NCBI GenBank assembly: GCA_040386975.1
Contig: JAZKEO010000006.1
Span: forward strand, 244,449 to 308,448
Origin: M2408 sp040386975
GTDB taxonomy: Bacteria; Bacteroidota; Bacteroidia; Flavobacteriales_D; Crocinitomicaceae
Direction of reading: 5' to 3'
DNA: 64,000 bases
Below the pieces are notes generated by a model, which was given only the letters and a program-made list of their open reading frames with translations, was not told the origin of the DNA and ran no database searches. Position numbers and translations under genes: made by a program. This document shows, in pieces, positions 17,102 through 24,949 of this stretch (its first letter is position 1; each line of letters begins with the position of its first letter).

Positions 17102-18036
17102 ATGAAAATAATCATTTTTATATTATTTGTGATAAGTTTTAATATTTTTTTTCACAAAATCTTGTGACGAATCCATCATTTGAAAATGTCTCTGAATGTC
17201 CTTTTTCATTAGATTTAGAAGCATATACTTCAGACTGGAAGTCAGCTAGAGAATCACCAGACTATTTTAACACCTGTTCAACATCCTCCGTTGCTGACGT
17301 CCCTAATAATAACTTTGGATACCAGCAACCTTATTCTGGAAATGCATATATTGGTATGCTAACTTACAGGTCAGATAGTTGTTTATACACAGAAGCTGCT
17401 TCAGTGCAATTAATTTCACCACTATTAATTGGTCAAACCTACTATGTGTCTTTAAGGGTTAACTTAACCATTGATAATATTACAGAGTCAAATTCTGCTA
17501 ATAATAAAATTGGTGTTCAATTTTCTAGAGTAAATTATTCACCAAACTCTCCAAGCCCAATTAATAATTTCGCTCATATTTGGTCAGATTTAATAATCAC
17601 AGACACCTTGAATTGGACTATAATTTCGGGTTCATTTGTTTCAGATTCCGTTTATAACTATTTGAATTTAGGAAATTTTTTTGATAAACCTTTTGTTGAT
17701 ACTATTACCTTTGGAACTGTATTTGGTGCATATTATTTTATCGATGACGTTTGCGTCTCTACAGATTCATTATATACTGTGAATTATAGTTATACAAGTA
17801 TTAATGAAAATGAAAACAATAGGTTTAAAATTTCCCCAAACCCAGTTTCTGACATTTTAATTCTCGAAAACATTCATAAAACAATGAGTTATGAAATTTT
17901 TGATATTATTGGAAATTTAATTGATAAAAATAATATTGACAAGTCAAATAACTCAATAGATGTTTCAAAATTTCCAAATGGAATCTACTATCTAATATTA
18001 AACGAAGAAGTAAGCAAATTTATTATCAGTCATTAA
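17102..18036 (+). CDS. T9SS-sorted secreted protein, signal peptide split off by a frameshift
   Basis: The body (from about 17164) begins VTNPSFENVSECPF, a motif typical of Bacteroidota surface proteins. It ends in a type A T9SS sorting domain (NNRFKISPNPVSDILILENI ... FPNGIYYLIL ... KFIISH). No start suits that frame except an internal GTG. A perfect signal peptide, MKIIIFILFVISFNIFF, is read from ATG 17102 but stops at 17167. The frames join cleanly, giving FFSQNLVTNPSFE, if the eight-T run at 17145-17152 had nine T. The gene is therefore either off through a slippage mutation, phase-variable, or affected by a sequencing error. The cargo domain resembles carbohydrate-binding-like beta sandwiches but is not assigned. 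Confidence 0.8.
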
Positions 18037-18041
18037 CAAAA

Positions 18042-18088
18042 AAAGACATCAAACCAAACTTTCAAATTAAATCTGGTCTAATGTCTTT
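18042..18088 (-). terminator. Terminator of the PspC-domain gene
   Basis: AAAGACAT at 18042-18049 pairs with ATGTCTTT at 18081-18088. An inner ACCA/TGGT pairing and, on the minus strand, a following T7 run support termination. It lies between two convergent genes. Confidence 0.65.
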
Positions 18089-18111
18089 CATCTAAATTCT
18101 AAAATCTCGAT

Positions 18112-19614
18112 CTACCAATAAATTTCCTCATTTTCATAAACGTCCCAAGAAATTTTTTCGTCTCCAAATTTGACGTATTTGTTAACAGGAATTTCGATGA
18201 TAATTTTCACGCGTTGTACACGGATTTTATCTTTTTTCGGGTAAAAGAAACTTGGGTTTATGAGCAATTTTGTTGAATCAAGTTGAATTTTATGTTCGAT
18301 GTTTTTTGCTTTTGATAAGGCATTTTCGTAAGAATAACTGTTTGCACTGAAGTTTTGATAAACGTGATACAAGCTGTCTTTTGATTCTCTGTAAATGAAT
18401 TCAACATCTTTTGAATACAAGTTGTTTCCTTTCAGAATAATTGCGTGTCTAAACGGATGATCGTGTCCATTTTTTATCTCAAAACCGTCTAGATTTGCAC
18501 GTGTTTCTTTCATGAATTCAAGTTCTAATTCAGGACAATTTATACTTGCAATTTCTTTTTCAATTTCTCTTTCTGTGACGAAATCACGACTCGTTTTAAA
18601 TGAAAGGTAAATACAAATAATGGAGCCAACAATTCCCAAAGCGAATAGGGAAAGTGAACTGATTTTTGTCCATTTTGATTTCACTTTCATCAAAATATAG
18701 GTTCCATTTGAAATCAAGAACAAAACAAGAGAAAATGTAACTAAAATTACTCCTAAATACACAAAAATCAAGTCGTTAGAATCGCTCAAGAGGAGTTCAC
18801 TCAATTGATTTAAAGATAAATATCCGTTTTCAGCAACGATTGGAATAAAACGTAAACCTCCAAAAAATAAGATGGTAAAAACGATTAAAAAGAAAAGTCC
18901 CGTTCCAATTAATCCTATTCCTACAACAGATGAAATCAAACGTCCGATGCTACTGAATCTTCGGGTGTAACTGTCGTCTTTTCTAATTCTTTCGGCAAAA
19001 GAAGTAGAAGAATTTTTAACGCGTTTTGCTGCTTGTTCGATTTCTTCTTTTACACTGTCAACGGTAATTGGTTTTCCTTGCATACGCAAACGGTCGATGG
19101 TAGAATTCGTTTTTGGAATAACCAACCATAAAATGATGTAAAGTGGGAAACCAAAACCTCCAACAAATAAAAAGATAAGGAAAATGATTCGAATAACGAT
19201 TACATCAACATGAAAATAGTTCGCAATACCAGAACAAATACCAGCAATTTTTGCGTTTTCAATGTCGCGGTACAAACGTTTTTCTTTCGTAAACGATTCT
19301 TGCTCAAATGCATTTTCAAAAGTTTTGTTAGAATCTTGCGTTTCATTTTCTTCCTCGATAAAATCTTCTGGATTTCCCAAGGTTTTTATTACGGACTCAA
19401 TATCCTCTTTTTCAAGAACTTGTTTTTTATCGCTCATCAAAAGTTGACACAATTCTGCAATACGCAATTCGATGTCTTCCATGATGTCCTTCGAACCTTT
19501 TTGTCCGTGAAGATTTTTCTCCAATCGACTGATGTATTCATGCAATAATTCGTACGCATCTTCTTCAATCATGAAGTTTAAACCTTTTATGTTTACTGAA
19601 ATTGTCTTTTTCAT
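18112..19614 (-). CDS. PspC domain-containing membrane protein
   Basis: Envelope-stress type protein of about 500 residues. From ATG 19614 it starts MKKTISVNIKGLNFMIEEDA, the usual opening of this Bacteroidota family; an earlier in-frame Met at 19659 would overlap padR. Residues about 115-180 form the PspC domain (IAGICSGIANYFHVDVIVIR, then a hydrophobic helix and LWLVIPKT). Three further transmembrane segments lie at about 235-340. The C-terminal third is a soluble, probably periplasmic, domain. It follows padR by 10 bp, so PadR very likely controls it. The PspC name reflects the domain only. Confidence 0.88.
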   Translation of the reverse strand: MKKTISVNIKGLNFMIEEDAYELLHEYISRLEKNLHGQKGSKDIMEDIELRIAELCQLLMSDKKQVLEKEDIESVIKTLGNPEDFIEEENETQDSNKTFENAFEQESFTKEKRLYRDIENAKIAGICSGIANYFHVDVIVIRIIFLIFLFVGGFGFPLYIILWLVIPKTNSTIDRLRMQGKPITVDSVKEEIEQAAKRVKNSSTSFAERIRKDDSYTRRFSSIGRLISSVVGIGLIGTGLFFLIVFTILFFGGLRFIPIVAENGYLSLNQLSELLLSDSNDLIFVYLGVILVTFSLVLFLISNGTYILMKVKSKWTKISSLSLFALGIVGSIICIYLSFKTSRDFVTEREIEKEIASINCPELELEFMKETRANLDGFEIKNGHDHPFRHAIILKGNNLYSKDVEFIYRESKDSLYHVYQNFSANSYSYENALSKAKNIEHKIQLDSTKLLINPSFFYPKKDKIRVQRVKIIIEIPVNKYVKFGDEKISWDVYENEEIYW

Positions 19615-19624
19615 AACCTTAATT

Positions 19625-19957
19625 TTAATTAGTTGATTTAGTGATTTTTTGAACTGCAAAATTTAAGTCTTCCCAAGTTGAACTGAGTTCTTCCAAGAAG
19701 GTTTTTCCCATTTTGGTAATGGAATAATACTTGCGTGGCGGTCCAGATTGAGATTCCTCCCATCTGTAAGTTAATAATTCCATGTTTTTTAGTCGGGTCA
19801 GCAAAGGATATAAAGTTCCTTCTACCACAATTAATTTTGCATCTTTCATGGTAACCAAAATTTCAGAAGGATAAGCTTCACTTTGATCTAAAATCGATAA
19901 AATGCAATATTCTAAAATTCCCTTTCGCATTTGGGCCTGTGTGTTTTCTAAACTCAT
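19625..19957 (-). CDS. PadR family transcriptional regulator
   Basis: A 110-residue winged-helix repressor. The PadR core is clear: KGILEYCILSILDQSEAYPSEI, then the recognition region VVEGTLYPLLTRLKNMELL, then the wing SGPPRKYYSITKMGKTFLEEL. It is the first gene of a two-gene operon with the PspC protein. A palindrome, TGTATT-ATGC-AATACA, overlaps the -33 region of its promoter (20007-20022), consistent with autorepression. The ligand or stress signal is unknown. Confidence 0.93.
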   Translation of the reverse strand: MSLENTQAQMRKGILEYCILSILDQSEAYPSEILVTMKDAKLIVVEGTLYPLLTRLKNMELLTYRWEESQSGPPRKYYSITKMGKTFLEELSSTWEDLNFAVQKITKSTN

Positions 19958-19986
19958 TTTTCTTGAATTAAAAAGTTTTTACATTG

Positions 19987-20022
19987 CAAAGATATATATA
20001 AAACATTGTATTATGCAATACA
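19987..20022 (-). promoter_or_regulatory. padR promoter with PadR-like operator
   Basis: Minus-strand TATCTTTG (19987-19994) is a TAnnTTTG box. The inverted repeat TGTATT-N4-AATACA (20007-20022), flanked to give an ATGT...ACAT-like site, sits just upstream. PadR proteins are known to bind ATGT-N8-ACAT-like sites. Confidence 0.6.
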
Positions 20023-20051
20023 TAGTACTAAAATTATAAAATTTTAACAAA

Positions 20052-20094
20052 TTGGACTTTCGACAGGATCAAGTATCTCAGTCGAATAATCCAA
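20052..20094. repeat. Degenerate family A hairpin
   Basis: TTGGA and TCCAA arms enclose a segment containing TTTCGACAGGATC, close to the reverse of the family A loop word. It is a weaker copy. Confidence 0.4.
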
Positions 20095-20106
20095 TTATCT
20101 AAAGAT

Positions 20107-20634
20107 CTAAAAATCTAATTTAGAGGTGATTGTGTGATAATTTCGTACAGCAACTTTATAAGCTGGAGAAGCATTTTCATTTTTTAATTCAAGGACTGAA
20201 TCAATTTCAACTTTCAATTCAGGATATTTTTTAATAAATTTGATTAACAAATAGATGCTGTAAACATGTAAAGCAACCTTGTTTTTTTTGTCTAAGATAA
20301 AATCGACAAGTAAATCAATTAATTCAGACTCTCGATAATCTGTTAATTCTAGTTGATTTAAAATATTGACAATGTTTCTTAGCACTGTTTGATTATTGGT
20401 GTCAAATAAAATATCAATTAAACGTTTTTCATGTTTTTGAACAAAACTTGGATTTTCTTGACATAAATGAATCATAATCCAAGAAGCATGTTCTGCAAAA
20501 GGATATTCCATTTTTGTTTGAACCATCAAAAATAAATCTTCACTTAACTTTTTATTAGCTAAGATTTGAGGAATAATCTCTGTGAAATTGCGATTTTCCT
20601 TAAACTTTGTTACGATTTCTATTAATTCTTCCAA
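20107..20634 (-). CDS. hypothetical HEAT-like helical protein
   Basis: A 175-residue protein without signal or membrane segments. It is almost wholly alpha-helical by composition. Regularly spaced Leu/Ile-rich helices (SWIMIHLCQENPSFV, RNIVNILNQLEL, YSIYLLIKFIKKYPEL) recall HEAT or adaptin-type repeats, which usually hold protein partners. I do not recognise a named family. It stands alone on the minus strand, flanked by intergenic stretches rich in the CATAACT word and a degenerate family A repeat. Confidence 0.7.
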   Translation of the reverse strand: MEELIEIVTKFKENRNFTEIIPQILANKKLSEDLFLMVQTKMEYPFAEHASWIMIHLCQENPSFVQKHEKRLIDILFDTNNQTVLRNIVNILNQLELTDYRESELIDLLVDFILDKKNKVALHVYSIYLLIKFIKKYPELKVEIDSVLELKNENASPAYKVAVRNYHTITSKLDF

Positions 20635-20747
20635 AACAAATTTTTTGTAAATTTAGATTTTTACTTTTAAAGTCCAAAACTACTAACCTATAACTACTCA
20701 CTCATAACTAAAAAAGTGGTATTGTTTTTGAAAGATAAATTAATTCG

Positions 20748-20755
20748 TAATTTTG
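20748..20755 (+). promoter_or_regulatory. -7 box of the 20793 gene
   Basis: TAATTTTG matches TAnnTTTG. A TTTG at 20727-20730 lies 17 bp upstream. The gene starts 37 bp downstream. Confidence 0.5.
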
Positions 20756-20792
20756 CATAATACTTTTATTGACTCTCAGTTTCCACTAACAC

Positions 20793-21470
20793 ATGAAAAA
20801 TTTCACCCTTTTAATTTTTTTAAGCCTCATTTTCACTTCTTGCATTGAAATCAATGATTTTATCTCAATAAATAGTGATGGAAGCGGAACGTTTAAATAC
20901 ACAGTTAATTTAAGTAGTAGTAAATTGAAAGTAAATTCTGTTTTAGCTTTGGATAGTTTGGATGGAAAAAAAGTCCCTTCGATTGCTGAAATCAAAGAAA
21001 TTATAGCTGAATACAAAGGTAAATTGGAACAAAAAGAAGGAATTTCAAATGTAAAAGTAGAAAGCGATTTTACCAATTTTATCCTACGGTTTCAATGTGA
21101 TTTTAAAAATGTACAAGATTTGCAAAATGCCATTCGAGAAATTGCTATTGAAAAAGATAAAAAACAAGAATATAAAGAGATTCAACAAACTTGGTTGTCG
21201 TGGGATGGAACTAAATTGACTCGTTCGGTTCCAACTTTGACTGCTGAAACAACCAAAAGACTAAAAAAGGAAGATGCAGATGCATTGAAAACAGGAAAAT
21301 ATACTTCAGTTACAAGTTTTGATCGCATCATCGAAAAATGTGAAAACTCAAATGCTGTGCTTTCAAAAAATGCAATGGCGTGTATGATTAAAACAAATCC
21401 CTATGCTTTGATTGAAAATATGAAAGTTTTGGAAAACACAATTCACCTTACAAATACAAAAAAGCAATAA
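20793..21470 (+). CDS. hypothetical lipoprotein
   Basis: A 225-residue protein with a clear lipoprotein signal: Lys-rich start, hydrophobic core and lipobox LIFTSC with Cys at 17. It then reads IEINDFISINSDGSGTFKYTVNLS, a beta-rich opening seen in LppM-like and related envelope lipoproteins. A mixed alpha/beta region with Lys/Glu-rich helices follows. The C-terminal part is helical. Function is unknown. It precedes two other envelope proteins of unknown function on the same strand (21669 and 23566), and has its own promoter. Confidence 0.78.
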   Translation: MKNFTLLIFLSLIFTSCIEINDFISINSDGSGTFKYTVNLSSSKLKVNSVLALDSLDGKKVPSIAEIKEIIAEYKGKLEQKEGISNVKVESDFTNFILRFQCDFKNVQDLQNAIREIAIEKDKKQEYKEIQQTWLSWDGTKLTRSVPTLTAETTKRLKKEDADALKTGKYTSVTSFDRIIEKCENSNAVLSKNAMACMIKTNPYALIENMKVLENTIHLTNTKKQ

Positions 21471-21480
21471 AAATTTAGTT

Positions 21481-21556
21481 TTCTTTTGATTTTCCCTGCT
21501 CTACCGTTTGGTCTTCGTTCGCAATAACGAACTCTTCTTTTGAGGAAAAAGAAAAG
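21481..21556. repeat. Structured intergenic repeat, family B copy 2
   Basis: An outer stem TTTTCC/GGAAAA and inner stem GTTCG/CGAAC are joined by the constant words CTCTACCGTTTGGTCTTC and CTCTTCT. Both stems differ from copy 1 (2340-2399) yet pair. Confidence 0.7.
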
Positions 21557-21617
21557 AATAAATTACTAAAAAACCTTAATTAAATTATTTATGTAACAAT
21601 TAACTCACAAAATAAAT

Positions 21618-21625
21618 TATTTTTG
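21618..21625 (+). promoter_or_regulatory. -7 box of the 21669 gene
   Basis: TATTTTTG, an exact TAnnTTTG, lies 43 bp before the ATG. Confidence 0.5.
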
Positions 21626-21668
21626 TACATTGCATATATAATAAATCAAAATCGCAGAAAAGCCGAGC

Positions 21669-23552
21669 ATGAAAAAATACATTTTTATAACTTTACTACT
21701 AACTACTTCGTATTTGAATGCTCAATTATCCGAAGATTTCATTCCAAAAGATGCTGTAACAGTTTTTAGCATCAACAACATTTCTTTACTCAAAAAAGTT
21801 TCGCTTGACGAATTGATTCAATACGATTTCATGGCTGAAGTTCAATCAGAATTGTTTGATGGTTCAACAAGTGGAAAAAATTTAAAAGATTCTGGGATTG
21901 ATTTTGATCAAAAATTAAATGTGTTTTACGGACAAAATCAAGACTTTGAAGTAGCAGGATTCTCCTTTGGTATTTCAGATAAATTGAAACTGTTTTCCGT
22001 TTTTGATGATTTTGAACGTCAAGAAACTCCTGTAAAAGGCATTGAATTATATTCAAGTTATTTCAATCACCTAATAATCAAAGGAAATATTGGAATGGTT
22101 TTACGTGTTGATCCAACATATGAAAAAATTTCTGTTTTAACCGATTCTATTTGGATGGCTCGTGGTTACGGTTATTTTTATGATGGTTATGACAATTCCT
22201 ATGATGAACAAAAAATAGAAGTTGAAGAGGAGGAAAGTGAAGAAATTTTTCATGAAGAAGAGATTTTTGAAGAAGGAGAAGAAGGAATGGAAGATACACT
22301 TTCAGCTGAAAAATTAAATGATTTTGATATCATGAACAAAAACTATTGGGAAATGCGTGATAGCATTACGAATGAATTGCAATACAAATATTTCTCTCAA
22401 ATCATGAAGGAAATTTATGTTGACAATGTGCATTTGAAAAACCAAGATCAAAAGTTCGCGGCACAGTTATTACATGATTCTGACGGAATATTTTATTTAG
22501 ATAATTCAAGAAATTTTCACAATGCACGTGGTTTGTGGTATTTTCAGTCCATCATGCCCGAATTGTACACAGATTTGAAACAGCTTTACACTGGAAATGT
22601 GATGTTGGGAGATATTGTTTTAAATGAAAATTCGGTTGATATTTACTTCGAAGCTAATTACGGAGAGGCTTTAGGGAAAATTTATGAAAAATTAAATGGG
22701 ACAAAATTTGACAAGAACGTATTGAAATACGTTCATCAAAATTCAACTGGTTTTTTCACGTATAACATCAACTTAAAAGAAGGATATAACCAAGCCTACG
22801 ATATTATTATTCCGATTTTAAGTCAAGAAAAAGATCCACGTATTTCAAGTAATGTTTTAATGGCTGAATTAATCAATGAGTTTGTTGATGTGGATGCTGT
22901 TTTTGATACTTACAAAGGAAGTATGTTCGGAAGTTTTAATGGAATTAAAAAAGTTAAAACGAAAAAAATTGAATTTTTCTACGACGAAGAAACCTTTGAA
23001 TACGGAGAAAAAGAAATTGAAAGCGAGGAAGATATGCCGATTTTCACTTTAGGGTTTTCAACCAACAGAAGTGATATTCCTGAAAAAGTATTGAAACATT
23101 TTGGTCGCATGACTTCTCGTTTTAGAAATATGGGAACATATTGGATTGTGGAAGATGCGATTTTTAATTCAGTTCCTTTATTCATCATCAACAAAAATGA
23201 TTTATTGATTTTCACCAACGATGAAGATTTGGCGAAAAATCACAACAACGGTTATGGAAATCAATCTCTAAAAGGAGAAAAAGCAAAAGCGGCTAAGAAA
23301 AGTAAATTTATGTACGCTTATTTTGATTGGGGAGTTGCTTTGAAAAATTTACCAAAAGAAATGTTCAACACCAAACAAAACGAAATTTTGGATGCCATGC
23401 GTGGAAAATCGGGTGTGATTGAATTGACTTCATCTAAAACTACAAAGGAAAAAACAAGTTTCAATGTGAGTTACCGTTTTGAAGGAGAATATGAAAATTC
23501 TGGTAAATATTTATTGGATTTAGTGAATTCTGTTTACGTACTTTCTAAATAA
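21669..23552 (+). CDS. exported protein of unknown function, DUF4836-like
   Basis: A 627-residue protein with a classical signal peptide ending SYLNAQ. The mature start LSEDFIPKDAVTVFSINNISLLKKVSLDELI resembles the opening of the DUF4836 family of Bacteroidota envelope proteins (recollection only). Around residues 185-215 there is a very acidic stretch (Glu-rich, roughly 20 acidic residues in 30) that probably forms a flexible or cation-binding segment. The C-terminal half repeats the same kind of DALA-like self-inspection motifs as the first (GVIELTSSKT). It is followed 13 bp later by another envelope protein, so the two are likely co-transcribed. Confidence 0.75.
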   Translation: MKKYIFITLLLTTSYLNAQLSEDFIPKDAVTVFSINNISLLKKVSLDELIQYDFMAEVQSELFDGSTSGKNLKDSGIDFDQKLNVFYGQNQDFEVAGFSFGISDKLKLFSVFDDFERQETPVKGIELYSSYFNHLIIKGNIGMVLRVDPTYEKISVLTDSIWMARGYGYFYDGYDNSYDEQKIEVEEEESEEIFHEEEIFEEGEEGMEDTLSAEKLNDFDIMNKNYWEMRDSITNELQYKYFSQIMKEIYVDNVHLKNQDQKFAAQLLHDSDGIFYLDNSRNFHNARGLWYFQSIMPELYTDLKQLYTGNVMLGDIVLNENSVDIYFEANYGEALGKIYEKLNGTKFDKNVLKYVHQNSTGFFTYNINLKEGYNQAYDIIIPILSQEKDPRISSNVLMAELINEFVDVDAVFDTYKGSMFGSFNGIKKVKTKKIEFFYDEETFEYGEKEIESEEDMPIFTLGFSTNRSDIPEKVLKHFGRMTSRFRNMGTYWIVEDAIFNSVPLFIINKNDLLIFTNDEDLAKNHNNGYGNQSLKGEKAKAAKKSKFMYAYFDWGVALKNLPKEMFNTKQNEILDAMRGKSGVIELTSSKTTKEKTSFNVSYRFEGEYENSGKYLLDLVNSVYVLSK

Positions 23553-23565
23553 TTTTGTTTGAAAA

Positions 23566-24897
23566 ATGTTAGCTAGAAAAGGTTTATTTATCGTTCTTTT
23601 AATTTCACTTATTCTTGGTTATTTCTACTTCAAACCTTTTTTATCTCCTGTTGAAGAAGAACCAGAATTAGCTGATAGACTTCCTGTAGGAGATTTTCTC
23701 GGTAAAGTGTATGTTTTAGATGTTGCACGCGAAACAAACTCATTTTTATATTACAATAAACTTCCTTTTCGAGATTTTTTAACATATGAATTCCTATTGG
23801 CTCAGGGGAAAAATTATGGACTAGATTTACAAAAACCACTTCATTTTTTCGCAAACGAAGACGGAGAGTGGGGTTCACTGTTGACTTTAAACGATAGTAG
23901 CAAAATTATTTCTGGAATAAATCGCATAAGACAAAATTTTGATTTGGAAGATACTTTGGTTGGTGGACAAAAAGTTACCAAAATTGCTAATCAAAATCTC
24001 TACATGACTTACGGTAAAAAGTGGCTTTTCATTTATCATGGAAGTCAATTGCCGAAAAGAATGTATCACGTTATCTATTCAAAGAAAAACGACATTCACG
24101 CTTCTTGGAAGGATTTTAACAACAACAAACAATTTTCAAATGAAAGTGTTGTGGTTTATTCCAATTCACCCAAAATACAAAAGCATGGCATCGAAACAGC
24201 ACTTTTTTCCTTCGATTGTGATTCGATACAAGTTAACTTAAAAACATATTTGAAAAGTAAAGAAATGCTTAATTTATCCATTAAAGATAGCGGAATGGCA
24301 CTTCTACCTAAAAACAACATGGATAAAAATTTGAGTTTGCATTTAAATGTGTCAAAACTTAGAAATAATCCAAGAGATCCACTTGTAAAATGGATTAGCA
24401 AAATTAGTAAACGCATCAGTTTTCCAATCAACGATTTTCTAAAAGCTTGGGAAGGAGATTTAACTTTTCAAGAAGGTGGAACACAAAGTATCAAAGAATC
24501 TTATATTGAAACCGAATTTGATGATGAATTTAACGCTACAGAAGTCAGAAAAACAAAAGATGTGCTTGTACCTGGTTATTCTGTTTTACTTTCCATGAAC
24601 AGCTTCCAAAAAGAATTTGTGTCAAAAATGTTTGCCAAAGGAATTATGCGAAAAGAAAATAACCGTTTTCATATCCTTACTTCACCACCTTTACACATCA
24701 ATCAAAAACCAACTTATTTAATGCTTTATTCGGCAGATAGAGCTCCAAAAATCACCATAAACAAAGACAATAGAGGATATTGGTCAGCTAAAAGAACCAA
24801 ATATTACTTTAATTTAGACTCCTTAAACACACAAGAAGTTTTCTTTTCTGTTAACTTTCCAGCAATCAGTTTGTTTAGAAAGAATATTTTTTTCTAG
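23566..24897 (+). CDS. membrane-anchored protein of unknown function
   Basis: A 443-residue protein with one N-terminal transmembrane helix (GLFIVLLISLILGYFYF) and a Glu/Pro-rich stalk; the rest is outside the cytoplasm. No family is recognised. The pattern of paired beta/alpha segments and the gene spacing suggest it works with, or is a distant relative of, the preceding DUF4836-like protein. The end converges on an S9 peptidase gene, and the 52-bp gap holds a GC-rich palindrome. Confidence 0.72.
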   Translation: MLARKGLFIVLLISLILGYFYFKPFLSPVEEEPELADRLPVGDFLGKVYVLDVARETNSFLYYNKLPFRDFLTYEFLLAQGKNYGLDLQKPLHFFANEDGEWGSLLTLNDSSKIISGINRIRQNFDLEDTLVGGQKVTKIANQNLYMTYGKKWLFIYHGSQLPKRMYHVIYSKKNDIHASWKDFNNNKQFSNESVVVYSNSPKIQKHGIETALFSFDCDSIQVNLKTYLKSKEMLNLSIKDSGMALLPKNNMDKNLSLHLNVSKLRNNPRDPLVKWISKISKRISFPINDFLKAWEGDLTFQEGGTQSIKESYIETEFDDEFNATEVRKTKDVLVPGYSVLLSMNSFQKEFVSKMFAKGIMRKENNRFHILTSPPLHINQKPTYLMLYSADRAPKITINKDNRGYWSAKRTKYYFNLDSLNTQEVFFSVNFPAISLFRKNIFF

Positions 24898-24922
24898 GAA
24901 TAGATTCAAAAATCTTATGTCT

Positions 24923-24947
24923 TTCGTTCAGCCGCGGCTGATCTGAA
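24923..24947. terminator. GC-rich palindrome between convergent genes
   Basis: TCAGCCGCGGCTGA (24928-24941) is a perfect 14-bp palindrome, extended by TTCG/TGAA-like pairing. It is far above local GC content. It may stop transcription in both directions. Confidence 0.5.
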
Positions 24948-24949
24948 GC

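Noticed and set aside
19210..19548. 112-residue plus-strand frame antisense to the PspC gene
   Set aside because: It is Phe/Cys-rich and opposite a well-supported coding region.
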